26,433 bases of DNA from an uncultured Alphaproteobacteria bacterium (lineage in GTDB: Bacteria; Pseudomonadota; Alphaproteobacteria; Puniceispirillales; UBA1172), in the NCBI GenBank assembly GCA_937952245.1, contig CALFYS010000043.1:1-26433 (forward strand), given 5' to 3'. Positions within the stretch are counted from its first letter, which is position 1; the number at the start of each line of letters is the position of its first letter. Under the pieces are notes generated by a model that was not told the DNA's origin, searched no databases, and saw only the letters and a list, made by a program, of their open reading frames with translations. Of this stretch, positions 6,345 through 14,612 are shown in pieces. The position numbers and the translations under genes are program-made.

Positions 6345-8399
6345 TTATTCCTCCACTTCCGTCATGATGATATTGCCAAAGGCATCCGTCTTTGCCTTCA
6401 GTTTAGGATCAACATAAATGGTGGCGTCCCCCTGAACCAAAAGCGCAGGGCCATAAACCACCGCGCCTTCAGGCAAGCGCAAACGATCAATAATTTTGGC
6501 ATCATGCCAAGCACCACCCGCATAAATTTGCTGATCGGCAAGAATACAATCTTCCATATTGGGTGCGCGTTCACCTTGGGCAAGAATATTTAAATCAACA
6601 GATGGCCTGATCCCGATGACAGACAGGCGTAAGTTCAAAATGCGGATTGGAATTCCTGAAAGGGGACGACTGTAACTGCGCGCATAACTGGCAGAGAACG
6701 CATCTTTAATGGCATCAATCGTCAGTTTTTTAGGGTCACCCGAAATCGGAACAGCCACCGAATGCGATTGCCCCAAATACAGCATATCAAGTTCAATCAC
6801 GCGATCAATCTGCTCAAGGCTGGCCTTTGATTGGGTGATGATCGCTGTTGAGTTTTCGGTGATTGCCGCAATCATCTCGGCCAATTGCCCACAATCAAGA
6901 TCATCAAGCATTGTGTTCATTGTCCGGACTTCATCATGGCGAAGGTCTGACATGACACAACCAAGCGCGGAATTAACCCCGGGGTATCGAGGAACAATCG
7001 AGGCCCCTAAACCTATATCGCGCATCATAGCCCCTGTATGCAGAGCGCCGCCGCCGCCAAAAGGCATCATGGCAAATTGCTTTGGGTCATACCCCCGTTC
7101 AATGGAGATCAATCTGATGGCGCCACCCATTTTTGCATTCGCTACTTTGATGATCGCCTCCGCCGCGTCATGGACAGAAAGGCCAAGAGGCTTAGCGATA
7201 TGGGTGTCAATCGCAGCCATAGCGGCATTAATATCAAGCCGATCTTGTTTACCACCAATGGGGTTACGGGCATCAATCCGCCCCAGCACCAGATTAGCAT
7301 CGGTCACGGTAGGGCGAGTATTGCCAAGGCCATAACACACAGGCCCCGGATCAGAACCAGCGGATTCAGGACCAATTTCAAGAAAACCTGTATCATCAAT
7401 ATGAGCGATAGACCCCCCGCCAGCGCCGATTGTTGTCATTTCAATCATCGGGGTACGAATGGTCATCCCAAAGTCAATATTGGCTTGAGCGGTGAGCATA
7501 TTTTGACCATCGGCAACAAGCGATACATCAAAAGACGTGCCGCCCATATCACCTGTAATGATATTATCAAAACCTGCCGCCCCAGCGATTTGCCGTGCCG
7601 CCACCACACCAGCGGCAGGGCCTGAAAGCGCTGTTCGGATGGGGCGTGATTTTGCCGTATCAACCGACATCACCCCACCATTGGATTGCACGATCAAGAT
7701 TTCAGTGTCTTTATTTTCTTCCGCTATCCGGTTTTCCAAACGGCCAAGGTAATTCGCCACCGGCGGTTGCAAATAAGCATTCAGGGTCGTGGTCGAACAA
7801 CGCTCAAATTCACGAATTTCAGGTAAGATTTCAGTCGCGACACTGACGTGATCATTCGGCCAAATATCCCTCAACACCTCAGCGGCGCGTGTTTCATTTT
7901 CAGAATTGGCATAACCATTGATGAAAAACAAGCAAACCGCCTCACACCCTTCTTCAAGAAGCGTCTTAGCGGCGGATTTAACCTCATCAAGATCAACAGG
8001 AACACGGATCGTGCCATCGGCAAGTGTTCGTTCTGTGACCTCGAGACGGTGAACTCGTTCCACCACCGGGGTAAACTGCCCCCATAATCCCCAAGTTGTT
8101 GGCCGATCACGGCGGCGCATTTCAAGAACATCACGAAAACCAGCGGTGGTGATGATCCCCGTCTTCGCGCCTTTACGTTCAAGCAAGGCATTGGTGGCAA
8201 CCGTTGTGCCATGAATAATGGTCGCAACATTGGCCAAATCATCGGTGACTTTCAAGATACCTTCAAGAAAGCCAACAGATTGGTCGCCACGGGTAGAGGG
8301 TGTTTTTGCGACATTGACACTGCCCGCGGTTTCATCAAGGGCGAGTATATCGGTAAACGTCCCGCCGACATCAACACCAATCACAATACGGTTGCTCAT
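6345..8399 (-). CDS. hyuA: hydantoinase/oxoprolinase family protein, HyuA-type subunit
   Basis: 684 residues, normal for the HyuA/N-methylhydantoinase A family. The actin-like ATP fold begins with VIGVDVGGTFTDI (Asp10, Gly12-Gly13-Thr14). The second phosphate motif GDMGGTSFD is at residues 283-291, and the HyuA central GPAAGVVAAR segment at about 261-269. In this family ATP phosphorylates the amide oxygen of a cyclic amide so that the ring can be opened together with the HyuB subunit. Known substrates include N-methylhydantoin, 5-oxoproline and caprolactam; related acetone carboxylases act on ketones. Its ATG overlaps the hyuB stop (ATGA), which couples translation of the two subunits. The substrate here is unknown. 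Confidence 0.93.
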   Translation of the reverse strand: MSNRIVIGVDVGGTFTDILALDETAGSVNVAKTPSTRGDQSVGFLEGILKVTDDLANVATIIHGTTVATNALLERKGAKTGIITTAGFRDVLEMRRRDRPTTWGLWGQFTPVVERVHRLEVTERTLADGTIRVPVDLDEVKSAAKTLLEEGCEAVCLFFINGYANSENETRAAEVLRDIWPNDHVSVATEILPEIREFERCSTTTLNAYLQPPVANYLGRLENRIAEENKDTEILIVQSNGGVMSVDTAKSRPIRTALSGPAAGVVAARQIAGAAGFDNIITGDMGGTSFDVSLVADGQNMLTAQANIDFGMTIRTPMIEMTTIGAGGGSIAHIDDTGFLEIGPESAGSDPGPVCYGLGNTRPTVTDANLVLGRIDARNPIGGKQDRLDINAAMAAIDTHIAKPLGLSVHDAAEAIIKVANAKMGGAIRLISIERGYDPKQFAMMPFGGGGALHTGAMMRDIGLGASIVPRYPGVNSALGCVMSDLRHDEVRTMNTMLDDLDCGQLAEMIAAITENSTAIITQSKASLEQIDRVIELDMLYLGQSHSVAVPISGDPKKLTIDAIKDAFSASYARSYSRPLSGIPIRILNLRLSVIGIRPSVDLNILAQGERAPNMEDCILADQQIYAGGAWHDAKIIDRLRLPEGAVVYGPALLVQGDATIYVDPKLKAKTDAFGNIIMTEVEE

Positions 8400-10054
8400 G
8401 ATTTCACCTTTGTTACATAGCCTTGTTTAAGGTCATTGTCGTGCTGTTGCTTGGAACGATCAGAAGCTGAGCCATAGCCCCCACCTCCCGGTGTTTCCAA
8501 CCGAACCCGCTGCCCTTTCTTCAAAGCAACGCCGGTAATTTTTGAAACCAAAGGTGGTGATTTTCGACCCTCGACAGCATCTTGATCCTCGCTGTCATAA
8601 AAGAACAGATTGGTCGCGCCTTCGCCGCCACCAACAACCCCTTGAGGGGCATATTTTCCACGCTCCCCAAATAGGAAAGCCGTGGCGTTTTCTTCAAGCA
8701 ATTCGATTTCATACACCGCGCCAAGACCGCCACGGTATTGGCCATCACCGCCTGAATCAGGGCGCAATCCCCATTGGGTAAATTGAACCGGATAAGCCGC
8801 TTCAAGAATTTCAAGGGGCGGAATTGTTGCGGTTGAAATCGGCGCGTTACCGTGGTTAAGACCATCGCCTTCAGGGTGGCCACCATGCCCGCCCCCAAAG
8901 AATGAAAACATCACCCAACGGCTGCCGTTCTTGCGATACCCTGCCAAAGACAGAGCGTTAATAGTGCCATACGCACAGCCATTGACACGTTCAGGGGTGG
9001 CGTGCTGAAAGGCCTGAAACATCACATCAATCAACCGCAAGATGGTTTCTGTATAACCGCCCACCGGCTTAGGGGCTTTGACGCTCAGAAAACTATCTTC
9101 GGGGATGATAAATTCAACCGGTTTCAATACACCCGCGTTGGCTGGAACATCGGTAAAAATATGCTTAAGCGCAACATATGTTGCCGCGATAGTGGTGGAA
9201 CGCGAAATATTAACAGGCCCTGCACAGGCCTCACTTGAACGGCTGAAATCAATGACAAGGCTGTTGCCTTTGATGGTCATATCAACCGCGAGTTTCAGTG
9301 GCGTATCGTTGACCCCATCGTTGTCGAGATAATCTTCAACAGAGATCGTGCCATCAGGAAGCGCCGCAAGATGCCCGCGCATCATTTTTTCAGCACGTGT
9401 TTTCAATTCAACAAGCGCGTCGGAAACTCGGGTCTCCGTATATTCATCCAACAGGGCATGAAGACGTTCTTCTCCCAAATCAAGGGCGTTGATCTGGCCG
9501 TTTAAATCCCCGTAAAGTGAGTTCGGCAGACGTGAATTGGCCGATAGAATATCGACAATGTCTTTTTTCATGACGCCTGCTTCAAAGAGTTTAACAGGCG
9601 GAATCAGCATCCCTTCTTGGAAACTTTCCGTTGCCTCAGGGTTGTAATTGCCCGGAACATTGCCGCCAACATCATGCCAATGCCCGACAGAGGCAAGATA
9701 GCAGAACACCTCACCATTTCTGAAAATAGGTTTGACCAACCTGAAATCCGAAAGATGGGTGCCACCGTCATAAGGATCATTAAAGATAAAAACATCACCT
9801 TCATTCAGGCCACCATCACGGGCCACTTTGTCGATCACCGCTTTAACCGCAAAGGCCATCACACCAACAAAAATAGGCAGGCCAGATTTACCCTGAACCA
9901 ATGTTTCACCGGTGGTGCCGTCATAAATACCATGGCTGGCATCATGGGCTTCGGCAATAATGGGGTTAAACGCTGACCGGAATAACGTTGCGTCCATCTC
10001 ATCGGCGATTTGTTCCAATCGTCCTTTTAATATTGCCAGTGTAACAGCATCCAT
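8396..10054 (-). CDS. hyuB: hydantoinase/oxoprolinase family protein, HyuB-type subunit
   Basis: 552 residues, standard for HyuB. Seen: the N-terminal ILKGRLEQIADEMDATLFRSAFNPIIAE segment typical of the family, NDPYDGGTHLSDF (metal-binding region), GHWHDVGGNVPG, GGGHGG, and a C-terminal glycine run PGGGGYG. HyuB carries the metal-dependent half of the reaction and forms a complex with HyuA. A good ribosome site (AAAGGTAGGA) precedes the ATG, and 44 bp separate it from the upstream lyase gene, the widest gap in the operon. Acetone carboxylase is a related alternative, but no gamma subunit gene is nearby, so cyclic amide or imide opening is preferred. Confidence 0.93.
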   Translation of the reverse strand: MDAVTLAILKGRLEQIADEMDATLFRSAFNPIIAEAHDASHGIYDGTTGETLVQGKSGLPIFVGVMAFAVKAVIDKVARDGGLNEGDVFIFNDPYDGGTHLSDFRLVKPIFRNGEVFCYLASVGHWHDVGGNVPGNYNPEATESFQEGMLIPPVKLFEAGVMKKDIVDILSANSRLPNSLYGDLNGQINALDLGEERLHALLDEYTETRVSDALVELKTRAEKMMRGHLAALPDGTISVEDYLDNDGVNDTPLKLAVDMTIKGNSLVIDFSRSSEACAGPVNISRSTTIAATYVALKHIFTDVPANAGVLKPVEFIIPEDSFLSVKAPKPVGGYTETILRLIDVMFQAFQHATPERVNGCAYGTINALSLAGYRKNGSRWVMFSFFGGGHGGHPEGDGLNHGNAPISTATIPPLEILEAAYPVQFTQWGLRPDSGGDGQYRGGLGAVYEIELLEENATAFLFGERGKYAPQGVVGGGEGATNLFFYDSEDQDAVEGRKSPPLVSKITGVALKKGQRVRLETPGGGGYGSASDRSKQQHDNDLKQGYVTKVKS

Positions 10055-10098
10055 TATCCTACCTTTTTGTGATTATTATTCTTGAGATGATATTGAAT

Positions 10099-10947
10099 TT
10101 ATTCGTATTTCTTACCTTGTTCCAAAAGGGCTTGGGTGCCGATCACATCATTTAGCCCCGCAAAGTCATACATTTTTTCAGAAAACCCGCGATTGTGACC
10201 ATCACGAAGAAGACCGCTGTAGTAACCGTTCAAATGATGGGCGATGGCACGAACAGCCCCACCCGGGAAGATCGCCAAACGATAGCCAAGGTCAGCCAGT
10301 TCATCCGCTGATGAAATGGGGGTTTTCCCGCCTTCGACCATATTGGCAAGAAGCGGTAGGTCTTTGCTAAACGTCGCGGTGATGGTCTTCATTTCATCCA
10401 AAGATTGCGGGGCCTCAATAAAAAGAACATCTGCCCCTGCATCTCTATACGCCGCTGCACGTTCAAGGGCAGCATCAAGACCTTCAACCGCACGGGCATC
10501 CGTCCGAGCGATGATCAATGTGTTCTCATTATTTCGAGCATCAAGGGCTGCTTTGATTTTGCCAACCATTTCCGCCTGAGCGACAAGAGTCTTTCCATCA
10601 AGGTGACCACATCGCTTTGGGAAGGATTGATCTTCAAGTTGAATAGCGGCGGCACCAGCACGTTCAAATTGACGAATGGTGCGCTGAACATTAAGCGCGT
10701 TACCAAAGCCTGTATCCGCATCCACAATCACAGGAATATTGATCCGATCCGTGATGGCGGCAAGGGTATCATGCACTTCAGAAACTGAAACGAGACCAAT
10801 ATCAGAACGGCCAAAACGTGTGTAAGCAATGCTGGCGCCTGAAAGATAAACAGCCTCAGCCCCGCATTGTTCCGCAATCAACCCCGTCAACGCATCATAG
10901 ATGCCTGGCGCCAACACAAAACCCTGATCTAATTTTTTCTTCAGCAT
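10099..10947 (-). CDS. isocitrate lyase/PEP mutase superfamily C-C lyase (methylisocitrate or dimethylmalate lyase-like)
   Basis: 282 residues from the ATG at 10945-10947, which overlaps the upstream stop as TGATG; a TTG one codon earlier is the alternative. TIM-barrel lyase with the metal site VDADTGFG (Asp76, Asp78), LEDQ (Glu105, Asp106) and the KRCGH active-site loop at 111-115. The Cys marks true lyases of the isocitrate/2-methylisocitrate/dimethylmalate type rather than PEP mutase. Expected reaction: retro-Claisen cleavage of a substituted malate to pyruvate (or glyoxylate) plus a carboxylic acid; oxaloacetate decarboxylase is another possibility. It directly follows an aconitase-type hydratase pair, so the likely substrate is the hydroxy-diacid made by that hydratase. 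Confidence 0.88.
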   Translation of the reverse strand: MLKKKLDQGFVLAPGIYDALTGLIAEQCGAEAVYLSGASIAYTRFGRSDIGLVSVSEVHDTLAAITDRINIPVIVDADTGFGNALNVQRTIRQFERAGAAAIQLEDQSFPKRCGHLDGKTLVAQAEMVGKIKAALDARNNENTLIIARTDARAVEGLDAALERAAAYRDAGADVLFIEAPQSLDEMKTITATFSKDLPLLANMVEGGKTPISSADELADLGYRLAIFPGGAVRAIAHHLNGYYSGLLRDGHNRGFSEKMYDFAGLNDVIGTQALLEQGKKYE

Positions 10948-11450
10948 CAAGAGACCGTTTCAGTAGAAAAGCGTTTTTCAAGATGAGGCACAAGACCACC
11001 ATCATCAATCATAGCTTTGAGGAAAGATGGTATCGGCTCACATTCTATAGATATGTCAAATTCTGTTAAAGTCAGCCGTGATTGATCAAATTCAAAAGAT
11101 ATTTCAGCGCCATCAACACATTCGGAAGGCAAGTCCAAATCTGCTGGCAGTGTTAATGCCGGCAACCCAAGATTAATGGCGTTGCGATAAAAAATGCCAG
11201 CAAAGCTGCGGGCGATCACGGCGGAAACACCAAGATGCTTTAAGACTTCAGCGGCTTGCTCACGAGACGATCCAACCCCCATATTTTCACCCGCCATCAC
11301 CACATCACCCGGCCGGACCGAGGAGGCAAATTCTGGCCTGATGGCTTCAAGGCAATGGTCAGCAAGTTCCTCAAGAGGCGCTTTCATATAGAACCCCGGG
11401 GCCAGAACATCGGTATCAATCGTTTCTTGGAACCGCCAAAGACGCGCCAT
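10947..11450 (-). CDS. aconitase-family hydratase small (swivel) subunit, LeuD/DmdB/HbzJ-like
   Basis: 167 residues with the swivel domain of 3-isopropylmalate dehydratase-type small subunits: ETIDTDVLAPG (residues 9-19), the substrate-binding GVGSSREQAA loop (58-67) and IARSFAGIFYRNAINLGLP. It pairs with the large subunit just upstream; the two genes abut with no spacer. The family covers isopropylmalate isomerase, citraconase, homoaconitase, maleate hydratase and dimethylmaleate hydratase, and loop sequence alone does not separate these. Placement in a catabolic operon without leuA or leuB argues against leucine synthesis. Confidence 0.9.
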   Translation of the reverse strand: MARLWRFQETIDTDVLAPGFYMKAPLEELADHCLEAIRPEFASSVRPGDVVMAGENMGVGSSREQAAEVLKHLGVSAVIARSFAGIFYRNAINLGLPALTLPADLDLPSECVDGAEISFEFDQSRLTLTEFDISIECEPIPSFLKAMIDDGGLVPHLEKRFSTETVS

Positions 11451-12719
11451 CTAAGCCTCCATCACATCCCGCGGGTCAATCATCGTGCCAGCAATGGCCG
11501 ATGCCGCAACGGTATAAGGCGAGGCCAAATAAACTTGAGATGACGGCGCGCCCATACGACCTTTAAAATTCCGTGCTGTTGATGAAATGCAAACCTGATT
11601 TTCAAGCAAGCGATCACGGCCATATCCAGCACATATGCCACAAGAATTTGGCAGGAATTCAGCCCCAGCATCTTGCAGAATTTGCATCAAACCTTCATCC
11701 TTGGCGCGTTCCTGATCACGCAGACTTGCGGGCGCAACTTTAAGCGTGACATGAGATGCAATTTTTTTATGCGCCAAAACAAAAGCGGCGGCTTTTAAGT
11801 CCGTATATTTCGCCCCTGTACACGCGCCGATATAGGCAACATCAAGAGGGGTGTTTTTAAAAGCCTCAGCGTCATCAGCGTTTTCAGGCGAATGAGGCGC
11901 GGCGATTTGAGGCGAAAGCGCAGCGGCATCAAAATTGATCACCTCGCCATTAAGGTCAGGCTGTTCGATCTGATAGTCCTGCCAATTTTCTGGCACATCA
12001 GCGCCCACAGATTGAAGATAGGCAATCGTGGTTTCATCCGGCGCAATAAGACCGGCTTGGCCACCAAGTTCCGCCGCCATATTCGACATGGTCATGCGCT
12101 CTTGCATATTCAGGTCATGGATGGCATCTCCAGCATATTGAACAGCTTGGTAACGGCCACCGCCCATCCCTATTTTCCCGCAGGTCGCCAGCATCATATC
12201 TTTGGCGGTAACAAGAGGATTGAGATGACCTGACCAATGGATAAAAACAGTTTCAGGCACTTTTATCCAAATCTCACCCGTGGCGAGCACACCAGCCATT
12301 TCTGTTGCGCCAATTCCAAACATATAAGCCCCAAACGCACCACCCGTGGGCGAATGGCTATCCCCACCAACACAGAACATCCCTGGCTTGAGATGACCAC
12401 GCTCGGGAAGCACAACATGGCAAATGCCTTGTTGGTCATAAAAATTGCTGATCTCTTGATTGGCCACCCATGCACGAGTCAATTCTTGAATGGCTTTGGT
12501 TTCGTCGCTTTCAACAGGAACATAATGATCCGTCACGACAGCAACACGTTCAGGATTCCAGACATCCCGCCCCAGTCGTTCAAGTATTGGTTTCACCCGC
12601 CGAGGCCCGCCAGAGTCGTGAATCATGGCAAGATCAACAGCGCAAACCACAACATCACCAATCTTGGCAGAAGGCGTGGCGGAGGCGTCTGCAATGAGTT
12701 TTTGCGCGAGTGTTGTCAT
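11451..12719 (-). CDS. aconitase-family hydratase large (4Fe-4S) subunit, LeuC/DmdA/HbzI-like
   Basis: 422 residues, the length of the shorter archaeal-type LeuC2/DmdA proteins rather than the about 470-residue bacterial LeuC. Three cysteines ligate the 4Fe-4S cluster: Cys300 in IGACTGAKY, and Cys360 and Cys363 in NSCGICAGYG. Family segments VTDHYVP, GGDSHSPTGGAFGAYMFGIGATE, TMSNMAAELGGQAGLI and STARNFKGRMG are all present. It should catalyse hydration, dehydration or isomerisation of a dicarboxylic acid such as a substituted maleate or citraconate. First gene of the seven-gene minus-strand operon. The following small subunit and lyase suggest a hydratase-then-lyase pair. Confidence 0.92.
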   Translation of the reverse strand: MTTLAQKLIADASATPSAKIGDVVVCAVDLAMIHDSGGPRRVKPILERLGRDVWNPERVAVVTDHYVPVESDETKAIQELTRAWVANQEISNFYDQQGICHVVLPERGHLKPGMFCVGGDSHSPTGGAFGAYMFGIGATEMAGVLATGEIWIKVPETVFIHWSGHLNPLVTAKDMMLATCGKIGMGGGRYQAVQYAGDAIHDLNMQERMTMSNMAAELGGQAGLIAPDETTIAYLQSVGADVPENWQDYQIEQPDLNGEVINFDAAALSPQIAAPHSPENADDAEAFKNTPLDVAYIGACTGAKYTDLKAAAFVLAHKKIASHVTLKVAPASLRDQERAKDEGLMQILQDAGAEFLPNSCGICAGYGRDRLLENQVCISSTARNFKGRMGAPSSQVYLASPYTVAASAIAGTMIDPRDVMEA

Positions 12720-12853
12720 ATCAAAATCCTAGCATACTTTAGAACGATTAAAATATGTTTTCGGCAATTTTTTAAAGACAAAATGCCCTGAAAACTCTAG
12801 CCTTTAATAAATGAATTCAATTTGATAACGGCGCGAGCTGAGGAGATATTTTC
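12720..12853. promoter_or_regulatory. divergent promoter region of the catabolic operon and the tautomerase gene
   Basis: 134 bases between divergent genes, clearly AT-richer than the flanks, and the only place from which the whole seven-gene operon can be started. An imperfect 14-bp palindrome around GAATTC (12809-12822, 6 of 7 pairs) is a possible operator. On the minus strand TTGTCT and ACATAT with 17-bp spacing is a weak promoter candidate. AGGAGA at 12841-12846 is the ribosome site for the plus-strand gene. No regulator gene is present nearby. Confidence 0.35.
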
Positions 12854-13411
12854 ATGCCGATGATTGAATGCACCCTGATCAAAGGATATGACAAACCAAC
12901 ACGGCAATTATTGGCAGAGCGCGTCACTGATGCCGCATGCGCAACCATTGGGGCGCATCCTGATCTGGTGATTGTGACGGTCAAAGAAGTTGATGGCGAA
13001 AACTATATGCGGGGGCGGATCAACAGAAACCCTGCGCCCGCGCCGACACATCCTGAAGACATCGTAAAATCTTTTCTGGCGGCGATGGAACGCCGCGATA
13101 TGGATGAAGCAACATCATATCTAAGCGACGCGTTTGAGATGACCTTTCCCGGCGGCAAACGGTTTCAAAAACCAGAAGAATTGGTGGAATGGTCAAAAGA
13201 CCGATACCAAAGCGTCAGCAAGGTCTTTGATGGATTTGACACCGCGCTTAAAGGCCAAGAAGCGATTGTGACGTGCTTTGGACGGCTGCAGGGAATCTGG
13301 CCGGATGGCACAGCGTTCAGCGACATCAGGTTTATGGATCGATTCACCATTATTGGGGAGAAGATCACCAGCCAAATGGTCTGGAATGATCTGGCCGAAG
13401 CCAAAGGATAA
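12854..13411 (+). CDS. fusion of a 4-oxalocrotonate tautomerase-like domain and a SnoaL-like domain
   Basis: 185 residues. Residues 1-58 are a tautomerase-superfamily unit: MPMIECTLIKG gives the catalytic N-terminal Pro once Met is removed, followed by the family helix and an ENYMRGR tail with Arg53/Arg55 placed like substrate-binding arginines. A Pro/Ala linker (59-66) leads to a SnoaL/NTF2-like alpha+beta barrel (67-185: VKSFLAAMERRDMDEA, FPGGKRF, IRFMDRFTI). The first domain would tautomerise an enol/oxo acid; the second may be a dehydratase, isomerase or binding module. GAGGAGAT before the ATG sets the start. Probably co-transcribed with the NTF2-like gene 21 bp downstream. The fusion partner and the divergence from the catabolic operon suggest a pathway step acting on an unsaturated keto acid. 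Confidence 0.82.
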   Translation: MPMIECTLIKGYDKPTRQLLAERVTDAACATIGAHPDLVIVTVKEVDGENYMRGRINRNPAPAPTHPEDIVKSFLAAMERRDMDEATSYLSDAFEMTFPGGKRFQKPEELVEWSKDRYQSVSKVFDGFDTALKGQEAIVTCFGRLQGIWPDGTAFSDIRFMDRFTIIGEKITSQMVWNDLAEAKG

Positions 13412-13432
13412 AAAGATGAACATGGGGTCGTC

Positions 13433-13804
13433 ATGAAAGATATGGTGCTTAAATATTTCCGCGGTGTTGATGAAGAAGACATCAACATGATTATGGAAAC
13501 CCTAACGGAAGATTGTGTGTTTTCTGTGGAAACCCATGGTGTGCGTCTTGTCGGTCATGAGGCTATCCGCGGGATGTTTGATCGGCTTTGGGCTAACCAT
13601 GCTTGGGTTAAACATGACCAATTTCATTTTGTTGAAGATCAGAATAGCGATGATATTGCCGTGCGGTTTCAAGTCACCAACCAGCTGCATGATGGTCGCA
13701 ATGTGTACAAATCAAATTGCAATTTTTTCACCGCTCGCGATGGCCGTTTTTCCGAAGTTCGCGTTTATATGACCGGTGAAAATACGCTGGATCAAGCAAC
13801 TTAA
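13433..13804 (+). CDS. SnoaL/NTF2-like family protein
   Basis: A 123-residue single-domain protein with the NTF2-like pattern: an N-terminal helix (YFRGVDEEDINMIMETLTEDCVF), the loop LVGHEAIRGMFDRLW, then strands ending in DGRFSEVRVYMTGENTL. Such proteins are small cone-shaped folds used by isomerases, dehydratases and ligand-binding proteins, and activity cannot be inferred. It follows the tautomerase-SnoaL fusion by 21 bp, likely in one transcript, and may partner its C-terminal domain. Its stop overlaps that of the convergent racemase-like gene by 4 bp. Confidence 0.78.
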   Translation: MKDMVLKYFRGVDEEDINMIMETLTEDCVFSVETHGVRLVGHEAIRGMFDRLWANHAWVKHDQFHFVEDQNSDDIAVRFQVTNQLHDGRNVYKSNCNFFTARDGRFSEVRVYMTGENTLDQAT

Positions 13805-14565
13805 TGGTCAAATTTTGAAGCCGCATTCATCATGGCTTTGATCATATCATCACGCGCAACAGGTGAGACGGGATAAGCCTTTCGACTATGGGTCAAGTTT
13901 GCCCCAAGAAGCATTTCAACCTTCTTATAGGTTAACGGCCCCGGGTTGATCACAGGAACATCAAGTTTTTCCACCAAATAGGAATGGGATTGGTGCATGG
14001 TGGTTGACCCAAGAATAATCACTTCAGCGCCATCTTCTTCAATCGCTTGGCGCGCGGCATCTTCAAGAAGTGGAAATATATCTTCTTCCTTGCCGCTAAG
14101 CAGGGATTGATTATCAGGGGCAACATCAATTGACCGGATCGACGCCAAAGCATGACCAATGCCCAAATCATTAACGGTTTTGGTATAAAGATGCCGCCAT
14201 TTTTGCCACATGGTGACGATTGAAAATTTCTGGCCAAGTGATAACGCGGTCAGCATAGCGGTGCGCCCCGGACCAACCACCGGTATTGAAAGAACAGACC
14301 GTAAAGCGGCCACGCCTGAATCGCTCATCGTGTCAATGCAAACCGCGGCAAAACCTTCTTTTTCAGCATCAAGACCCGCTTCAAGAATACCCATATCCGC
14401 AAGCACCATATCGGCCTGACTGACATAGTTGCGGGGGGCGGCTTTAACGGATCGGAAAACAAAATTGAGGTCATCTGAAAGCGAAACGGCTTTAAGCTGT
14501 TCCCGCCTTGCGGCCAGATTTTCCTCTGACATTGGGAAAGGCACGATGACTAAAATCTGCTTCAT
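13801..14565 (-). CDS. Asp/Glu/hydantoin racemase-fold protein with both catalytic Cys replaced
   Basis: 254 residues of the Asp/Glu racemase superfamily (hydantoin racemase, maleate isomerase, arylmalonate decarboxylase). In hydantoin racemases the two catalytic cysteines lie in an ACF-x-D-x-G motif and in VLGCAGM. Here the matching positions read DTMSDSGVAAL (Thr79) and ILGSTTMHQSH (Ser187), so neither is Cys; Cys76 lies three residues before the first site. A conserved VVGPG and FSIVTMW segment follow, and I recall a subgroup with this pattern. Two-base Cys racemisation is therefore unlikely; a decarboxylase, isomerase or other activity is possible. It is divergent from the SDR gene with only 47 bp between them. 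Confidence 0.85.
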   Translation of the reverse strand: MKQILVIVPFPMSEENLAARREQLKAVSLSDDLNFVFRSVKAAPRNYVSQADMVLADMGILEAGLDAEKEGFAAVCIDTMSDSGVAALRSVLSIPVVGPGRTAMLTALSLGQKFSIVTMWQKWRHLYTKTVNDLGIGHALASIRSIDVAPDNQSLLSGKEEDIFPLLEDAARQAIEEDGAEVIILGSTTMHQSHSYLVEKLDVPVINPGPLTYKKVEMLLGANLTHSRKAYPVSPVARDDMIKAMMNAASKFDH

Positions 14566-14612
14566 AATTGCCCCATGCTATGCAACATTAACGTATAACA
14601 AGGACGACATGA

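Noticed and set aside
6709..7625. Long plus-strand open frames (208 and 195 residues) opposite hyuA
   Set aside because: They lie fully antisense to a gene with clear family motifs and have no domain, ribosome site or plausible composition of their own.
10947..12719. Reading the large and small hydratase subunits as leucine biosynthesis leuC and leuD
   Set aside because: leuA and leuB are absent, the large subunit is the short about 420-residue type, and the genes head a catabolic operon with a lyase.
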